Shown: positions 43,102-50,805 of the stretch, piece after piece
Numbering within the stretch: position 1 is the stretch's first letter
Layout: each line of letters begins with the position of its first letter
NCBI GenBank assembly: GCA_022708025.1
Contig: JAKIZM010000012.1
Span: 1-60,627, forward strand
Source: Bacteroidota bacterium
GTDB lineage: Bacteria; Bacteroidota; Ignavibacteria; Ignavibacteriales; Ignavibacteriaceae
Direction: 5' to 3'
Length of the DNA: 60,627 nucleotides
Notes under the pieces: model-generated
Seen by the model: the letters and a program-made list of their open reading frames with translations, nothing else
Told to the model about the DNA's origin: nothing
Databases searched by the model: none
Position numbers and translations under genes: made by a program

Positions 43102-44016
43102 ATGAAACAAATTAGAATTACAAAACAACTTTTACTTTTATTATTACTCACAACCACTGTTGCTTATTCGCAGTCAGCAGGCAATACAGGACTATCATTT
43201 CTTAAATACGGATTTGGCGCTCGTAATATAGCAATGGGTGATGCAGGAACAGCTTTATCAAACGATCTTACAAATCTGTTTTACAATCCTGCAAAACTTG
43301 CTTTAACTGATGGCTCAGAAGTTCTTTTTATGCACAATGAATGGATTCAGGATGTAAGAAGTGAGGTTGTTGGAGCAAAGACTACGATTTTTGGTTTGCC
43401 CTTTGCGTTAGGTTTTAATGTTACTTCTGTTGACGGAATTGAATATAGGGAAATTCCCGGTGAACCGATTACAACTTTTAATGCAAATTATTTCTTCGGA
43501 AGTTTATCAACCGGTTTTTTTGTTACAGATGAAATTTCAATGGGCTTAAGTTTTAAATATCTTTATGAAGGCATCCTAAATGATGAAGCAACAGGCTTTG
43601 GATTTGATTTTGGTATTAACTACGTTCTGCCTTATGAAGGAGCTACAGCATCAATAGTTTTGAAAAATGTCGGTTCGATGAATGAGCTTAGAAATGAATC
43701 AACAAAATTGCCTGCTGAAGTAAGAATCGGAACTGCATATACATATTCATTAGAAGATACAAAATTTGATTTTACCGGCGGTGTTGAATTCCAGAAGTAT
43801 TTAGATACAGACGACAATCATTTTAATTTTGGTGCTGAAGTTTTATATAATAAACTGATTGCCTTAAGAGCCGGATATCAGAGCGGTTTTGAAAGTCGTG
43901 GCTTTACTACAGGTGCCGGATTGATGTGGGGCAATCTGAAATTTGATTATGCATTTCTTCCGTTTAATCTGGGATTAGGTAGTGCAAATTTGTTTTCATT
44001 GCAGTTTAAGTTTTAG
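43102..44016 (+). CDS. PorV/PorQ-family outer-membrane protein (copy 2)
   Basis: This 304-residue barrel protein has a signal peptide (residues 1-23, ending VAYSQ). FGARNIAMGDAGTALSND and FYNPAKLAL mark the PorV/PorQ family, and the chain ends LFSLQFKF. It is paralogous to the preceding gene but clearly diverged and shorter by 29 residues. The pair next to a FlgD-tailed cargo suggests dedicated outer-membrane partners. No gliding or PorT genes are nearby. Confidence 0.83.
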   Translation: MKQIRITKQLLLLLLLTTTVAYSQSAGNTGLSFLKYGFGARNIAMGDAGTALSNDLTNLFYNPAKLALTDGSEVLFMHNEWIQDVRSEVVGAKTTIFGLPFALGFNVTSVDGIEYREIPGEPITTFNANYFFGSLSTGFFVTDEISMGLSFKYLYEGILNDEATGFGFDFGINYVLPYEGATASIVLKNVGSMNELRNESTKLPAEVRIGTAYTYSLEDTKFDFTGGVEFQKYLDTDDNHFNFGAEVLYNKLIALRAGYQSGFESRGFTTGAGLMWGNLKFDYAFLPFNLGLGSANLFSLQFKF

Positions 44017-44136
44017 CGCATATAAAAGTAATATTTTATATACTTGATTTATTAAGAAATCAGGTTTGCTTGTTTCAAATCATTTCAATTGATACTATTT
44101 TAACAGCAGGTTATTATTCATTTTACCCAAAACAAG

Positions 44137-45108
44137 ATGTTAGAATATTTCCAGTTTGATGATAAAATTTTATCTCACGAAGAATGGGATAATTTTGTTG
44201 ATGATTCCGATAACGGAACAATGTTCAGTAAAAGGAGATTTCTCTCTTACCACGCCAAAAATAAATTTAAAGATAAATCATTTTATGTAACTAAAGATGG
44301 TAAATTACATTCAATCTTTACTGCAGCCTTAATTGAAAAAGATGGAAAAAAAATTCTTTCATCTCATCCCGGTGCTTCTTACGGCGGATTTGTTTATAAA
44401 AGCGATTTGAGCTTTAAAGATGCACACGAACTTGTTGATATACTTTTAGAGCACGCAAAATCTGTAAAAGCTGATAGAATTCAGTTAACAATTGCGCCAA
44501 TGATTTATCAAACAAAATATTCCGATTATCTTGATTTTGCTTTAGTAAGAAATGGTTTTCAATATCTGAAAAGGGAAGTATCAAGTGTTGTTCAACTGGA
44601 TTTTGATCCTGAACAGTTGCTTAATACTTTTCGTGCTGAAGCAAGAACTGCTACAAAGAAAGCACTTAAAAAAGGGGTTGAGATTGTTGAGACTGAACGG
44701 TTTGATGAATATTATGAAATCTTGCAGAAGAATTTAAAATTGCGTCATGGCGTTAATCCGGCACACACTCTTGATGAACTGAAAAAACTAAAATCACTTT
44801 TTCCTTCCAAGATAAGATTGTGGGGTGCTTTTCATAACAATACGATGCTTGCCGGGGTATGTAATTTTTCTGTTAATAAAAATGTCGTCCTTGCGTTTTA
44901 TATCAGTCACGATGAAACTTATCAGGAATACCGTCCGGTTAATTTACTTTTTTATGAAATAATGAAAAGATATCAAACCGAAGGATTCAGATTTCTGGAT
45001 TTTGGAATATTTACTGTAGCAATGGAACCAAATTGGGGACTTGGAAGATTTAAAGAGAACTTTGGTGCGCGCGGAATATTCAGAGATACTTTTTATAAAG
45101 ATTTGTAG
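44137..45108 (+). CDS. GNAT/FemAB-type acyl- or aminoacyl-transferase
   Basis: This 323-residue protein has two GNAT-like halves. The first contains SHPGASYGGFVYK, the second NVVLAFYISHDETYQEYRPVNLLFYEIMKR, a pattern of FemAB/peptidoglycan-bridge or GNAT_6 acyltransferases. Downstream FLDFGIFTVAMEPNWGLGRFKENFGA is typical for members found in glycan loci. It may transfer an amino acid or acyl group to a cell-envelope sugar. The substrate is unknown. It starts an envelope-associated block followed by three glycosyltransferases. Confidence 0.78.
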   Translation: MLEYFQFDDKILSHEEWDNFVDDSDNGTMFSKRRFLSYHAKNKFKDKSFYVTKDGKLHSIFTAALIEKDGKKILSSHPGASYGGFVYKSDLSFKDAHELVDILLEHAKSVKADRIQLTIAPMIYQTKYSDYLDFALVRNGFQYLKREVSSVVQLDFDPEQLLNTFRAEARTATKKALKKGVEIVETERFDEYYEILQKNLKLRHGVNPAHTLDELKKLKSLFPSKIRLWGAFHNNTMLAGVCNFSVNKNVVLAFYISHDETYQEYRPVNLLFYEIMKRYQTEGFRFLDFGIFTVAMEPNWGLGRFKENFGARGIFRDTFYKDL

Positions 45109-45247
45109 AATCGGAATTTATTTATCAATTTTTATTATTCATTAGTATTAGCTTGTTTAGAATGAGCTGTAAAGAACTAATAATATCATACTTCTATAAG
45201 CTCAGTATGATATTGAGTAATACTTTTAACAATAGATAAAATTTTAT

Positions 45248-46330
45248 TTGCTTAAAATACTTCACATAGCTCCCATAAATTTTGCAGGCGTTCCGTATGA
45301 TTTTTATCAGATGCATAATGCCTGCGGAGATTACTCGAGAATAATAACCCTTCATAAGAACGAACGGGTTTTTCCTGAAGATATTTGTTTGAATCTGCCA
45401 TTACCAAACAATGTGCTTGCAAGGAAATTCCGTTTTATGAAAGTAAAAGCAATTGAGCAGCAAGTTAAATCTACTGCCCATTATTTTAAGCCAAAAAATA
45501 TTTTTGAAAATCTTTATTTCAATATTTATGATTTTCTGATTCAGCCTAAAATTGAAAAAACAATTTCTGACTATGAACTGAATGATTTTGATATAATCCA
45601 TTATGATGGCGGATTGGATTTTTACAGAAACAGCAAACAAGCAATCAAATGGAAAAAGCAGGGAAAGAAAATTGTTTGCTGCTATTTCGGAAGTGATTTA
45701 AGAATTCGCGGCTTAATAAAAGAGCTTGATGAAATTTCCGATCTTAATATTACCAGCGAATATGATCACTTAGCATTGAAAAAAAATATTGAATATTTAT
45801 TCTATCCTTATGATACCTCTGAACTTCCGCAGAAGAAAGAAAGGACAAGTGAGGCGATAAAAATTATACATTCACCAACCAATAGAAAATATAAAGGTAC
45901 CGAGCTTATCATTTCCGTGATTGAAAAAATTAAGAAAAAAAGAAAGATCGAATTTTTACTTATGGAAAATGTTGATCGAAATAAATTGCTTGAGATAAAA
46001 AGTCAATGCGATATTTCTATTGATCAGGTTGGCGGAACAATGGGCGGAACCGGCTATGGTAAAGCCGGAGTTGAAACCCTTGCGATGGGTATTCCAACAA
46101 TCACTAATATGCCTAAAGATTATGCTGATTGGCTTCCGGAAAATCCGTTTGTGGTTGCAAATAATTCTGATGAACTTTATGGATCACTGATCGAATTGAT
46201 TGACAATGAATCATTGCGACAGGAAATTGGCTTTAAAGGAATGGAATGGATAAAAAAATATCATAGTTTTGAAGGGGTAAATAAAAAGCTAAAACAATTA
46301 TATAAACAATATGGAATAACCGAAGCTTAA
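45248..46330 (+). CDS. GT-B glycosyltransferase (GT4-like)
   Basis: This 360-residue protein has a GT-B plan: the N-terminal half begins LKILHIAPINFAGVPYDFY, the middle has CYFGSDLRIRG, and the C-terminal half contains IIHSPTNRKYKGTELI (phosphate-binding region) and GGTGYGKAGVETLAMGIPTI, corresponding to the nucleotide-sugar-binding E-x7-E area. The start is TTG at 45248 without a clear ribosome site; no earlier ATG gives a longer sensible protein. Probably an envelope polysaccharide enzyme; donor and acceptor unknown. Confidence 0.8.
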   Translation: MLKILHIAPINFAGVPYDFYQMHNACGDYSRIITLHKNERVFPEDICLNLPLPNNVLARKFRFMKVKAIEQQVKSTAHYFKPKNIFENLYFNIYDFLIQPKIEKTISDYELNDFDIIHYDGGLDFYRNSKQAIKWKKQGKKIVCCYFGSDLRIRGLIKELDEISDLNITSEYDHLALKKNIEYLFYPYDTSELPQKKERTSEAIKIIHSPTNRKYKGTELIISVIEKIKKKRKIEFLLMENVDRNKLLEIKSQCDISIDQVGGTMGGTGYGKAGVETLAMGIPTITNMPKDYADWLPENPFVVANNSDELYGSLIELIDNESLRQEIGFKGMEWIKKYHSFEGVNKKLKQLYKQYGITEA

Positions 46331-46455
46331 TAATTGTAAAGTCATCGAATGAAATTTCCCCAGTAATCTTTATTGATAAGCATCAGCTTTATAAAAATAT
46401 CTTTGCCCATATTTTATTAAATTTGAGCATAATTTAAAAAACAAAATAAATTAAA

Positions 46456-47208
46456 ATGCAAAATAAAATATCTGTAATCATCATTACTGGAAATGAAGAG
46501 AAGAATATCAGGGATTGCCTTGAAAGTGTTAAATGGGCTGATGAATTAATTGTAGTTGATTCTGAGAGTAGTGATAATACCGTTAAGATAGCAAAAGAAT
46601 ATTCAGATAAGGTTTACATTCAAAAGTGGCTGGGCTATGCAAAACAAAAAGAATATGCAATTTCACTCGCAAAAAATGATTGGGTATTAAGCCTTGATGC
46701 AGATGAGAGAGTAACAAAAAAACTTTCTGATGAAATACTGAATTATAATTTCGATAATTGCAGGTATTCTGCTTTTAAAATAAAAAGAGATAATTATTTT
46801 CTTGATAAAAAGATTAATAGCTGCGGGTGGGGGAATGACTATCAATTAAGGCTTTTTAAAAAATCTAATACTAAACTCAATAATAGATTAGTTCACGAGA
46901 AATTTCTTGTGGATGGTGAAGTTTCAAAATTAAATAATCCGATTCTGCATTATTCATATAAAAATCTTAAAGAAGGATTTGATAAAATTAATATTTATTC
47001 TTCATTGGAAGCTGAAGAAAAATATAAACGAAAAGGGAGTTCAACATTTAAAATACTATTTTGTCCTGTATTTGCTTTTTTTCATCATTACTTTTTCCGA
47101 AAAGGAATTAAAGATGGCAAACACGGTTTGATGATTTCATTAATGCATTCTATAACCAAACTTCAGGTTATGATGAAAGTTTGGGAAATTAAGCAAAATA
47201 AAAAATAG
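46456..47208 (+). CDS. glycosyltransferase family 2 (WaaE/KdtX-like)
   Basis: This 250-residue GT-A enzyme has ISVIIITGNEEKNIRDCLES at the N-terminus, IVVDSESSDNTVKIA, and SLDADERVT holding the DxD metal site. This motif set and the short length match the WaaE/KdtX group that adds beta-1,4-glucose to heptose I of the LPS core. It lies 2 bases before the GT9 heptosyltransferase-like gene, consistent with LPS core synthesis. Confidence 0.87.
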   Translation: MQNKISVIIITGNEEKNIRDCLESVKWADELIVVDSESSDNTVKIAKEYSDKVYIQKWLGYAKQKEYAISLAKNDWVLSLDADERVTKKLSDEILNYNFDNCRYSAFKIKRDNYFLDKKINSCGWGNDYQLRLFKKSNTKLNNRLVHEKFLVDGEVSKLNNPILHYSYKNLKEGFDKINIYSSLEAEEKYKRKGSSTFKILFCPVFAFFHHYFFRKGIKDGKHGLMISLMHSITKLQVMMKVWEIKQNKK

Positions 47209-47210
47209 TA

Positions 47211-48236
47211 ATGAAACAGAATCGGTATTTAATAGCGAGAATAGATAGAATTGGGGATGTAGTTCTTTCAACTCCGCTTCCGAGAGAAATAAAAAAAAGT
47301 GATCCGAATAGTTTCATTGCAGTTTTGGTGCGAGATCAAACTAAGGATATATATTTAAATAATCCCTGGGTTGATGAAATAATTGTTTATGATAAGAGCA
47401 ATAAAACTAACAAACCATTCTGGGAACTTGTAAAAGAAATAAGAGCACATAAATTCACTCACGGTTTTATGTTGCTGCCAAATGAACGATTAAATTATAT
47501 TCTTTTTTTAGCAGGAGTAAAAAATCGGGTTGGGGTTGGTCATAAGCTTTATCAGTTCTTAACATTTACAAAATATGTAGATCGTAAAAAATATATTCCG
47601 CTTAGGCACGAAGCTGATTATTGTCTGGATATGCTAAGAAAATTTAATCTTTCGATAAATCATATTTACCCGGAAATTTATTTAACTGAAGAAGAAACCA
47701 ATCAGGCACTGGAACTTAAGAATCAGTTAAAAGCAAAAGGGAAATTATTGTTAGGAGTTCATACAACAAGCGGTAATTCCTCACCCAATCTTTCTGTAAG
47801 TGCATACCGGAAGCTGATTGAATTATTATTGGAAAATAAAAACTATGAAGTGCTTGTAACTGATTTAAATCCTGAAAAAGAAATAAGAAATATAGATGGT
47901 GTAAAATATATTTTTGGTGGTTGCAGTTTAAGATCAAATATAATAAAATTTTCTATTCTTGATGTTCTTATTTCCAATAGCACAGGTCCTATGCATATTT
48001 GCTCCGCATTAAAAGTTCCAACCTTCTCGGTTTTTTGCACCGTAAGCGCCTGCTCAAAAGAATTATGGGGACCTTTAGGGAATCGTTCTTTTATTTTAGA
48101 GCCTTCCAAAAGTTATTGCACTACTCAATGCAATTCTGATCCGAAAAAGTGTAATCTTTCAGGGGAAAATGGTTTGACTACGGAGCAAGTTTACAATGGA
48201 CTTAAAAACTTTATAAATAAATTATATCTTAAATGA
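47211..48236 (+). CDS. glycosyltransferase family 9 (LPS heptosyltransferase-like)
   Basis: This 341-residue protein has YLIARIDRIGDVVLSTPL at the N-terminus, the signature of ADP-heptose:LPS heptosyltransferases, and the C-terminal donor-binding region with ISNSTGPMHICSALKVPT. These enzymes transfer L-glycero-D-manno-heptose to the inner core on the cytoplasmic side. CTTQCNSDPKKC near the end is a cysteine cluster seen in many GT9 proteins. It overlaps the glycerate kinase gene by 4 bases. Confidence 0.88.
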   Translation: MKQNRYLIARIDRIGDVVLSTPLPREIKKSDPNSFIAVLVRDQTKDIYLNNPWVDEIIVYDKSNKTNKPFWELVKEIRAHKFTHGFMLLPNERLNYILFLAGVKNRVGVGHKLYQFLTFTKYVDRKKYIPLRHEADYCLDMLRKFNLSINHIYPEIYLTEEETNQALELKNQLKAKGKLLLGVHTTSGNSSPNLSVSAYRKLIELLLENKNYEVLVTDLNPEKEIRNIDGVKYIFGGCSLRSNIIKFSILDVLISNSTGPMHICSALKVPTFSVFCTVSACSKELWGPLGNRSFILEPSKSYCTTQCNSDPKKCNLSGENGLTTEQVYNGLKNFINKLYLK

Positions 48237-49363
48237 ATATCCTTATTTGTCCGAATAGTTTCAAAGAATGTGCTGATTCATCAACTATCTCAGAAATAAT
48301 CCGGGAAAAATTTATAACTGATTCAAAACATAATTTAGAGATAAAACCGTTAACTGATGGAGGCGATGGATTTCTGAAAAGCTGTCAGATTATCTATGAT
48401 AAAGAAGGCTTTAACTCTTTATTTATAAGAAATTATACTGATGACCTAAATCAATTTAATCTGCTTTATTTAAAAAAAGATAAACGAGTATTTATTGAAT
48501 CGGCAGATATTATAGGCTTAAAAGTTATTCCTGATTCAAAGAGAAATCCAATGAAATTAAACTCAAAAGACATAGGATTTATCTTAAAAGAATTAAGTTC
48601 TCTTGTTAAATCACAAAAAATACAAATCGAATCTGTTTGGATTGGTATCGGTGGCACAGCAACAATTGATTTCGGAATTGGTGCTTGCTCCCAATTGGGA
48701 TTGAAGTTATTTGATAATAAATCTAAACAACTTGAGCCTGTTCCGCAAAATTTTATAAAAACTCAAAGACTGGAATTCGAATTCCCGAAATTACCTTTTA
48801 GAATTATTTGTATTGTGGATGTTGATACTGTACTGATTGGTGACCCGGGCGCAATTGAAATGTTTGGTCCTCAAAAGGGAGCAACTATTGAGGATATTAA
48901 AAATATTAAGAATGGCATTAAAAATATTTTAAACTTAATTCAATCTGATTTAAATCTTTCTGTGCCCCAAAATCTTAACGGTGCGGGAGGAGGTTTAGCT
49001 GCAGGATTAAATATTTTTTTGAATGCTGAAATAATATCAGCAAAACATTTTATTAGAACTGAAATTTTAAAAGGTATTGACTTTCGAAAAATCGATGCTG
49101 TAATCAGTGGTGAAGGAAAATTTGATATACAATCGTTGGAAGGCAAAGCAACCGGAGTTATTGTTGAACTTTGTAAACAATTTTCAATTCCGCTTTTTTT
49201 AATTAATGGAAGCACTGAACTACCTGATAAAATAAAACTCCCTGATAATGTTTTTTGTATAAATTTAACAGAATTTTATCATTCAAAGAATGAAGCAATT
49301 ATTAATTTTGAAGAGGGAATAAAAAGAGCAACTGAAATTGTGATTAAACAGTTAAGTAAATAG
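48233..49363 (+). CDS. glycerate kinase (GlxK family)
   Basis: This 376-residue class II glycerate kinase phosphorylates D-glycerate. It has the N-terminal ILICPNSFKECADS, the PLTDGGDGFL motif at residues 39-48, GIGGTATIDFGIGA, LNGAGGGLAAGLN and the C-terminal VISGEGKFDIQSLEGKATG, all diagnostic of the GlxK fold. It overlaps the GT9 gene by 4 bases, which is unusual as the enzyme belongs to glyoxylate or serine metabolism rather than LPS. A glyceric-acid decoration on an envelope glycan is a speculative explanation. Confidence 0.92.
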   Translation: MNILICPNSFKECADSSTISEIIREKFITDSKHNLEIKPLTDGGDGFLKSCQIIYDKEGFNSLFIRNYTDDLNQFNLLYLKKDKRVFIESADIIGLKVIPDSKRNPMKLNSKDIGFILKELSSLVKSQKIQIESVWIGIGGTATIDFGIGACSQLGLKLFDNKSKQLEPVPQNFIKTQRLEFEFPKLPFRIICIVDVDTVLIGDPGAIEMFGPQKGATIEDIKNIKNGIKNILNLIQSDLNLSVPQNLNGAGGGLAAGLNIFLNAEIISAKHFIRTEILKGIDFRKIDAVISGEGKFDIQSLEGKATGVIVELCKQFSIPLFLINGSTELPDKIKLPDNVFCINLTEFYHSKNEAIINFEEGIKRATEIVIKQLSK

Positions 49364-49438
49364 ACTTTTTAGTCAACTCATTTTTTTTGTAAATTGCTTC
49401 AAAACTTTAACAAATTCATAATTATAGAATAGGTTCTG

Positions 49439-50326
49439 ATGAAAGAATATTTAGACCTTGTAAAACTCGTTATAGACAAGGGAACTCATAAAAAATCACG
49501 CACAGGAATAGATACGATATCATACTTTGGTGCATTTTATAAAGTTGATCTGCAAAAAGGTTTTCCGCTTTTAACAACAAAAAAAATTGAATGGAAATCT
49601 TTGCTTAACGAAGTATTATGGTATCTATCGGGTGAACATCATATAAAAAACTTGAGACAGCATACAAAAATATGGGATGCATGGGCAGATGAATCAGGAA
49701 GATTACAAACTGCTTACGGCAGATTCTGGAGAAGATTTCCTGTCCCTTCTGCCAACGCAATATTAGATGGTGAAGTTTATGTTGATGAAAAAAATCCGTT
49801 TGTCCGTAAAGAAGAAAACGGAGCATTAACATTTGATCAGGTTGGCTGGGTAATTAATGAAATTAAAAATAATCCGAACTCGAGAAGATTGGTTATTTCT
49901 GCGTGGCATCCTGCAAATGCAACTGTAAGTAAACTTCCGCCGTGTCATTATTCTTTTGCATTTAATGTTAACTCAGGAAAATTAAATTGTCATCTAACAC
50001 AACGTTCAGGTGATATAGCTCTTGGAATTCCTTTTAACTTAGGCGCTTACTCTCTTCTTACTCAGATTATTGCTCAAGAAACTGATTTGGAACTTGGTGA
50101 ATTTGCGCATACGATCATTGATGCTCATATTTATCACGCTGAAAAAGGAAGTCCGATGGAAAAGTATGATCATCTTGAGGGATTAAAACTGCAATTGCAG
50201 CGCGAACCATCTGCTTTACCAAAATTAAAAATTGCCAAAAAAAATATTGACGATTTAAAGTTTGAAGATTTTGAGTTGATCGATTACAAATATCAGGATA
50301 AAATAAAATTTGAGGTCGCAGTTTGA
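49439..50326 (+). CDS. thyA: thymidylate synthase
   Basis: This 295-residue ThyA-type enzyme methylates dUMP to dTMP using methylene-tetrahydrofolate. It has RTGIDTISYFG, LLTTKKIEWKSLLNEVLW, the catalytic cysteine in LPPCHYSFAF, RSGDIALGIPFNLGAYSLL with the Asn that selects uracil, and DAHIYH. The catalytic-cysteine motif is CHYSFAF where E. coli has CHAFFQF, and a roughly 25-residue insert lies at about 103-128. It resembles the Bacillus subtilis ThyA lineage more than the E. coli one. It overlaps folA, the usual partner that regenerates tetrahydrofolate. Confidence 0.94.
   Translation: MKEYLDLVKLVIDKGTHKKSRTGIDTISYFGAFYKVDLQKGFPLLTTKKIEWKSLLNEVLWYLSGEHHIKNLRQHTKIWDAWADESGRLQTAYGRFWRRFPVPSANAILDGEVYVDEKNPFVRKEENGALTFDQVGWVINEIKNNPNSRRLVISAWHPANATVSKLPPCHYSFAFNVNSGKLNCHLTQRSGDIALGIPFNLGAYSLLTQIIAQETDLELGEFAHTIIDAHIYHAEKGSPMEKYDHLEGLKLQLQREPSALPKLKIAKKNIDDLKFEDFELIDYKYQDKIKFEVAV
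50312..50315 (+). promoter_or_regulatory. ribosome site for the TTG start of folA
   Basis: GAGG lies 7 bases before the TTG at 50323, inside the end of thyA. The arrangement copies the plsC start at 12383. Confidence 0.5.
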
Positions 50327-50805
50327 TAATCAGTCTGATTGTTGCGATTGCAAAAAATGGTGTAATTGGTAAAGCCAGCGGTCAGATGCCCTGGCATGTA
50401 AAAGATGAGTTTAAACATTTTAAAAACACTACACTTGGTTTTCCCATTATTATGGGAAGAAAAACTTTCGAGACTCTTGGTAAACCGCTTAAAGAAAGAT
50501 TAAATATTGTAGTAAGCAGAAATCAAAACTATAAAACTGATTTTGAAGAAGTTGTAATTAAGTCGTCATTACAAAGTGCAATTGATTATTGCAAAGAGTT
50601 AAATCCGGAAAAAATTTTTATTATCGGCGGCGGCGAAATTTTTAAGCAGTCAATTCCTTTAGCTGATGAAATGATAATTACTTTTATGAAATTTGATGCT
50701 GAAGGCGAAATAAAATATCCTGAATTTGATAGTAAACAATGGAAAATTGAAAAAACAATGGATCACGAATTGTTTGAAGTATTCAGATACAAGAGAAAAA
50801 AATAG
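50323..50805 (+). CDS. folA: dihydrofolate reductase
   Basis: This 160-residue NADPH-dependent enzyme regenerates tetrahydrofolate after the ThyA reaction. It has LIVAIAKNGVIGKASGQMPWHV at the N-terminus with the Met20-loop region, the active-site Asp in KDEFKHFKNTT, IIMGRKTFETLGKPL and the GGGEIFKQSIP nucleotide site. The start is TTG at 50323, overlapping the thyA stop as TTGA, with GAGG at 50312-50315 as ribosome site. The stop overlaps the mutL GTG start (TAGTG). Confidence 0.95.
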   Translation: MIISLIVAIAKNGVIGKASGQMPWHVKDEFKHFKNTTLGFPIIMGRKTFETLGKPLKERLNIVVSRNQNYKTDFEEVVIKSSLQSAIDYCKELNPEKIFIIGGGEIFKQSIPLADEMIITFMKFDAEGEIKYPEFDSKQWKIEKTMDHELFEVFRYKRKK

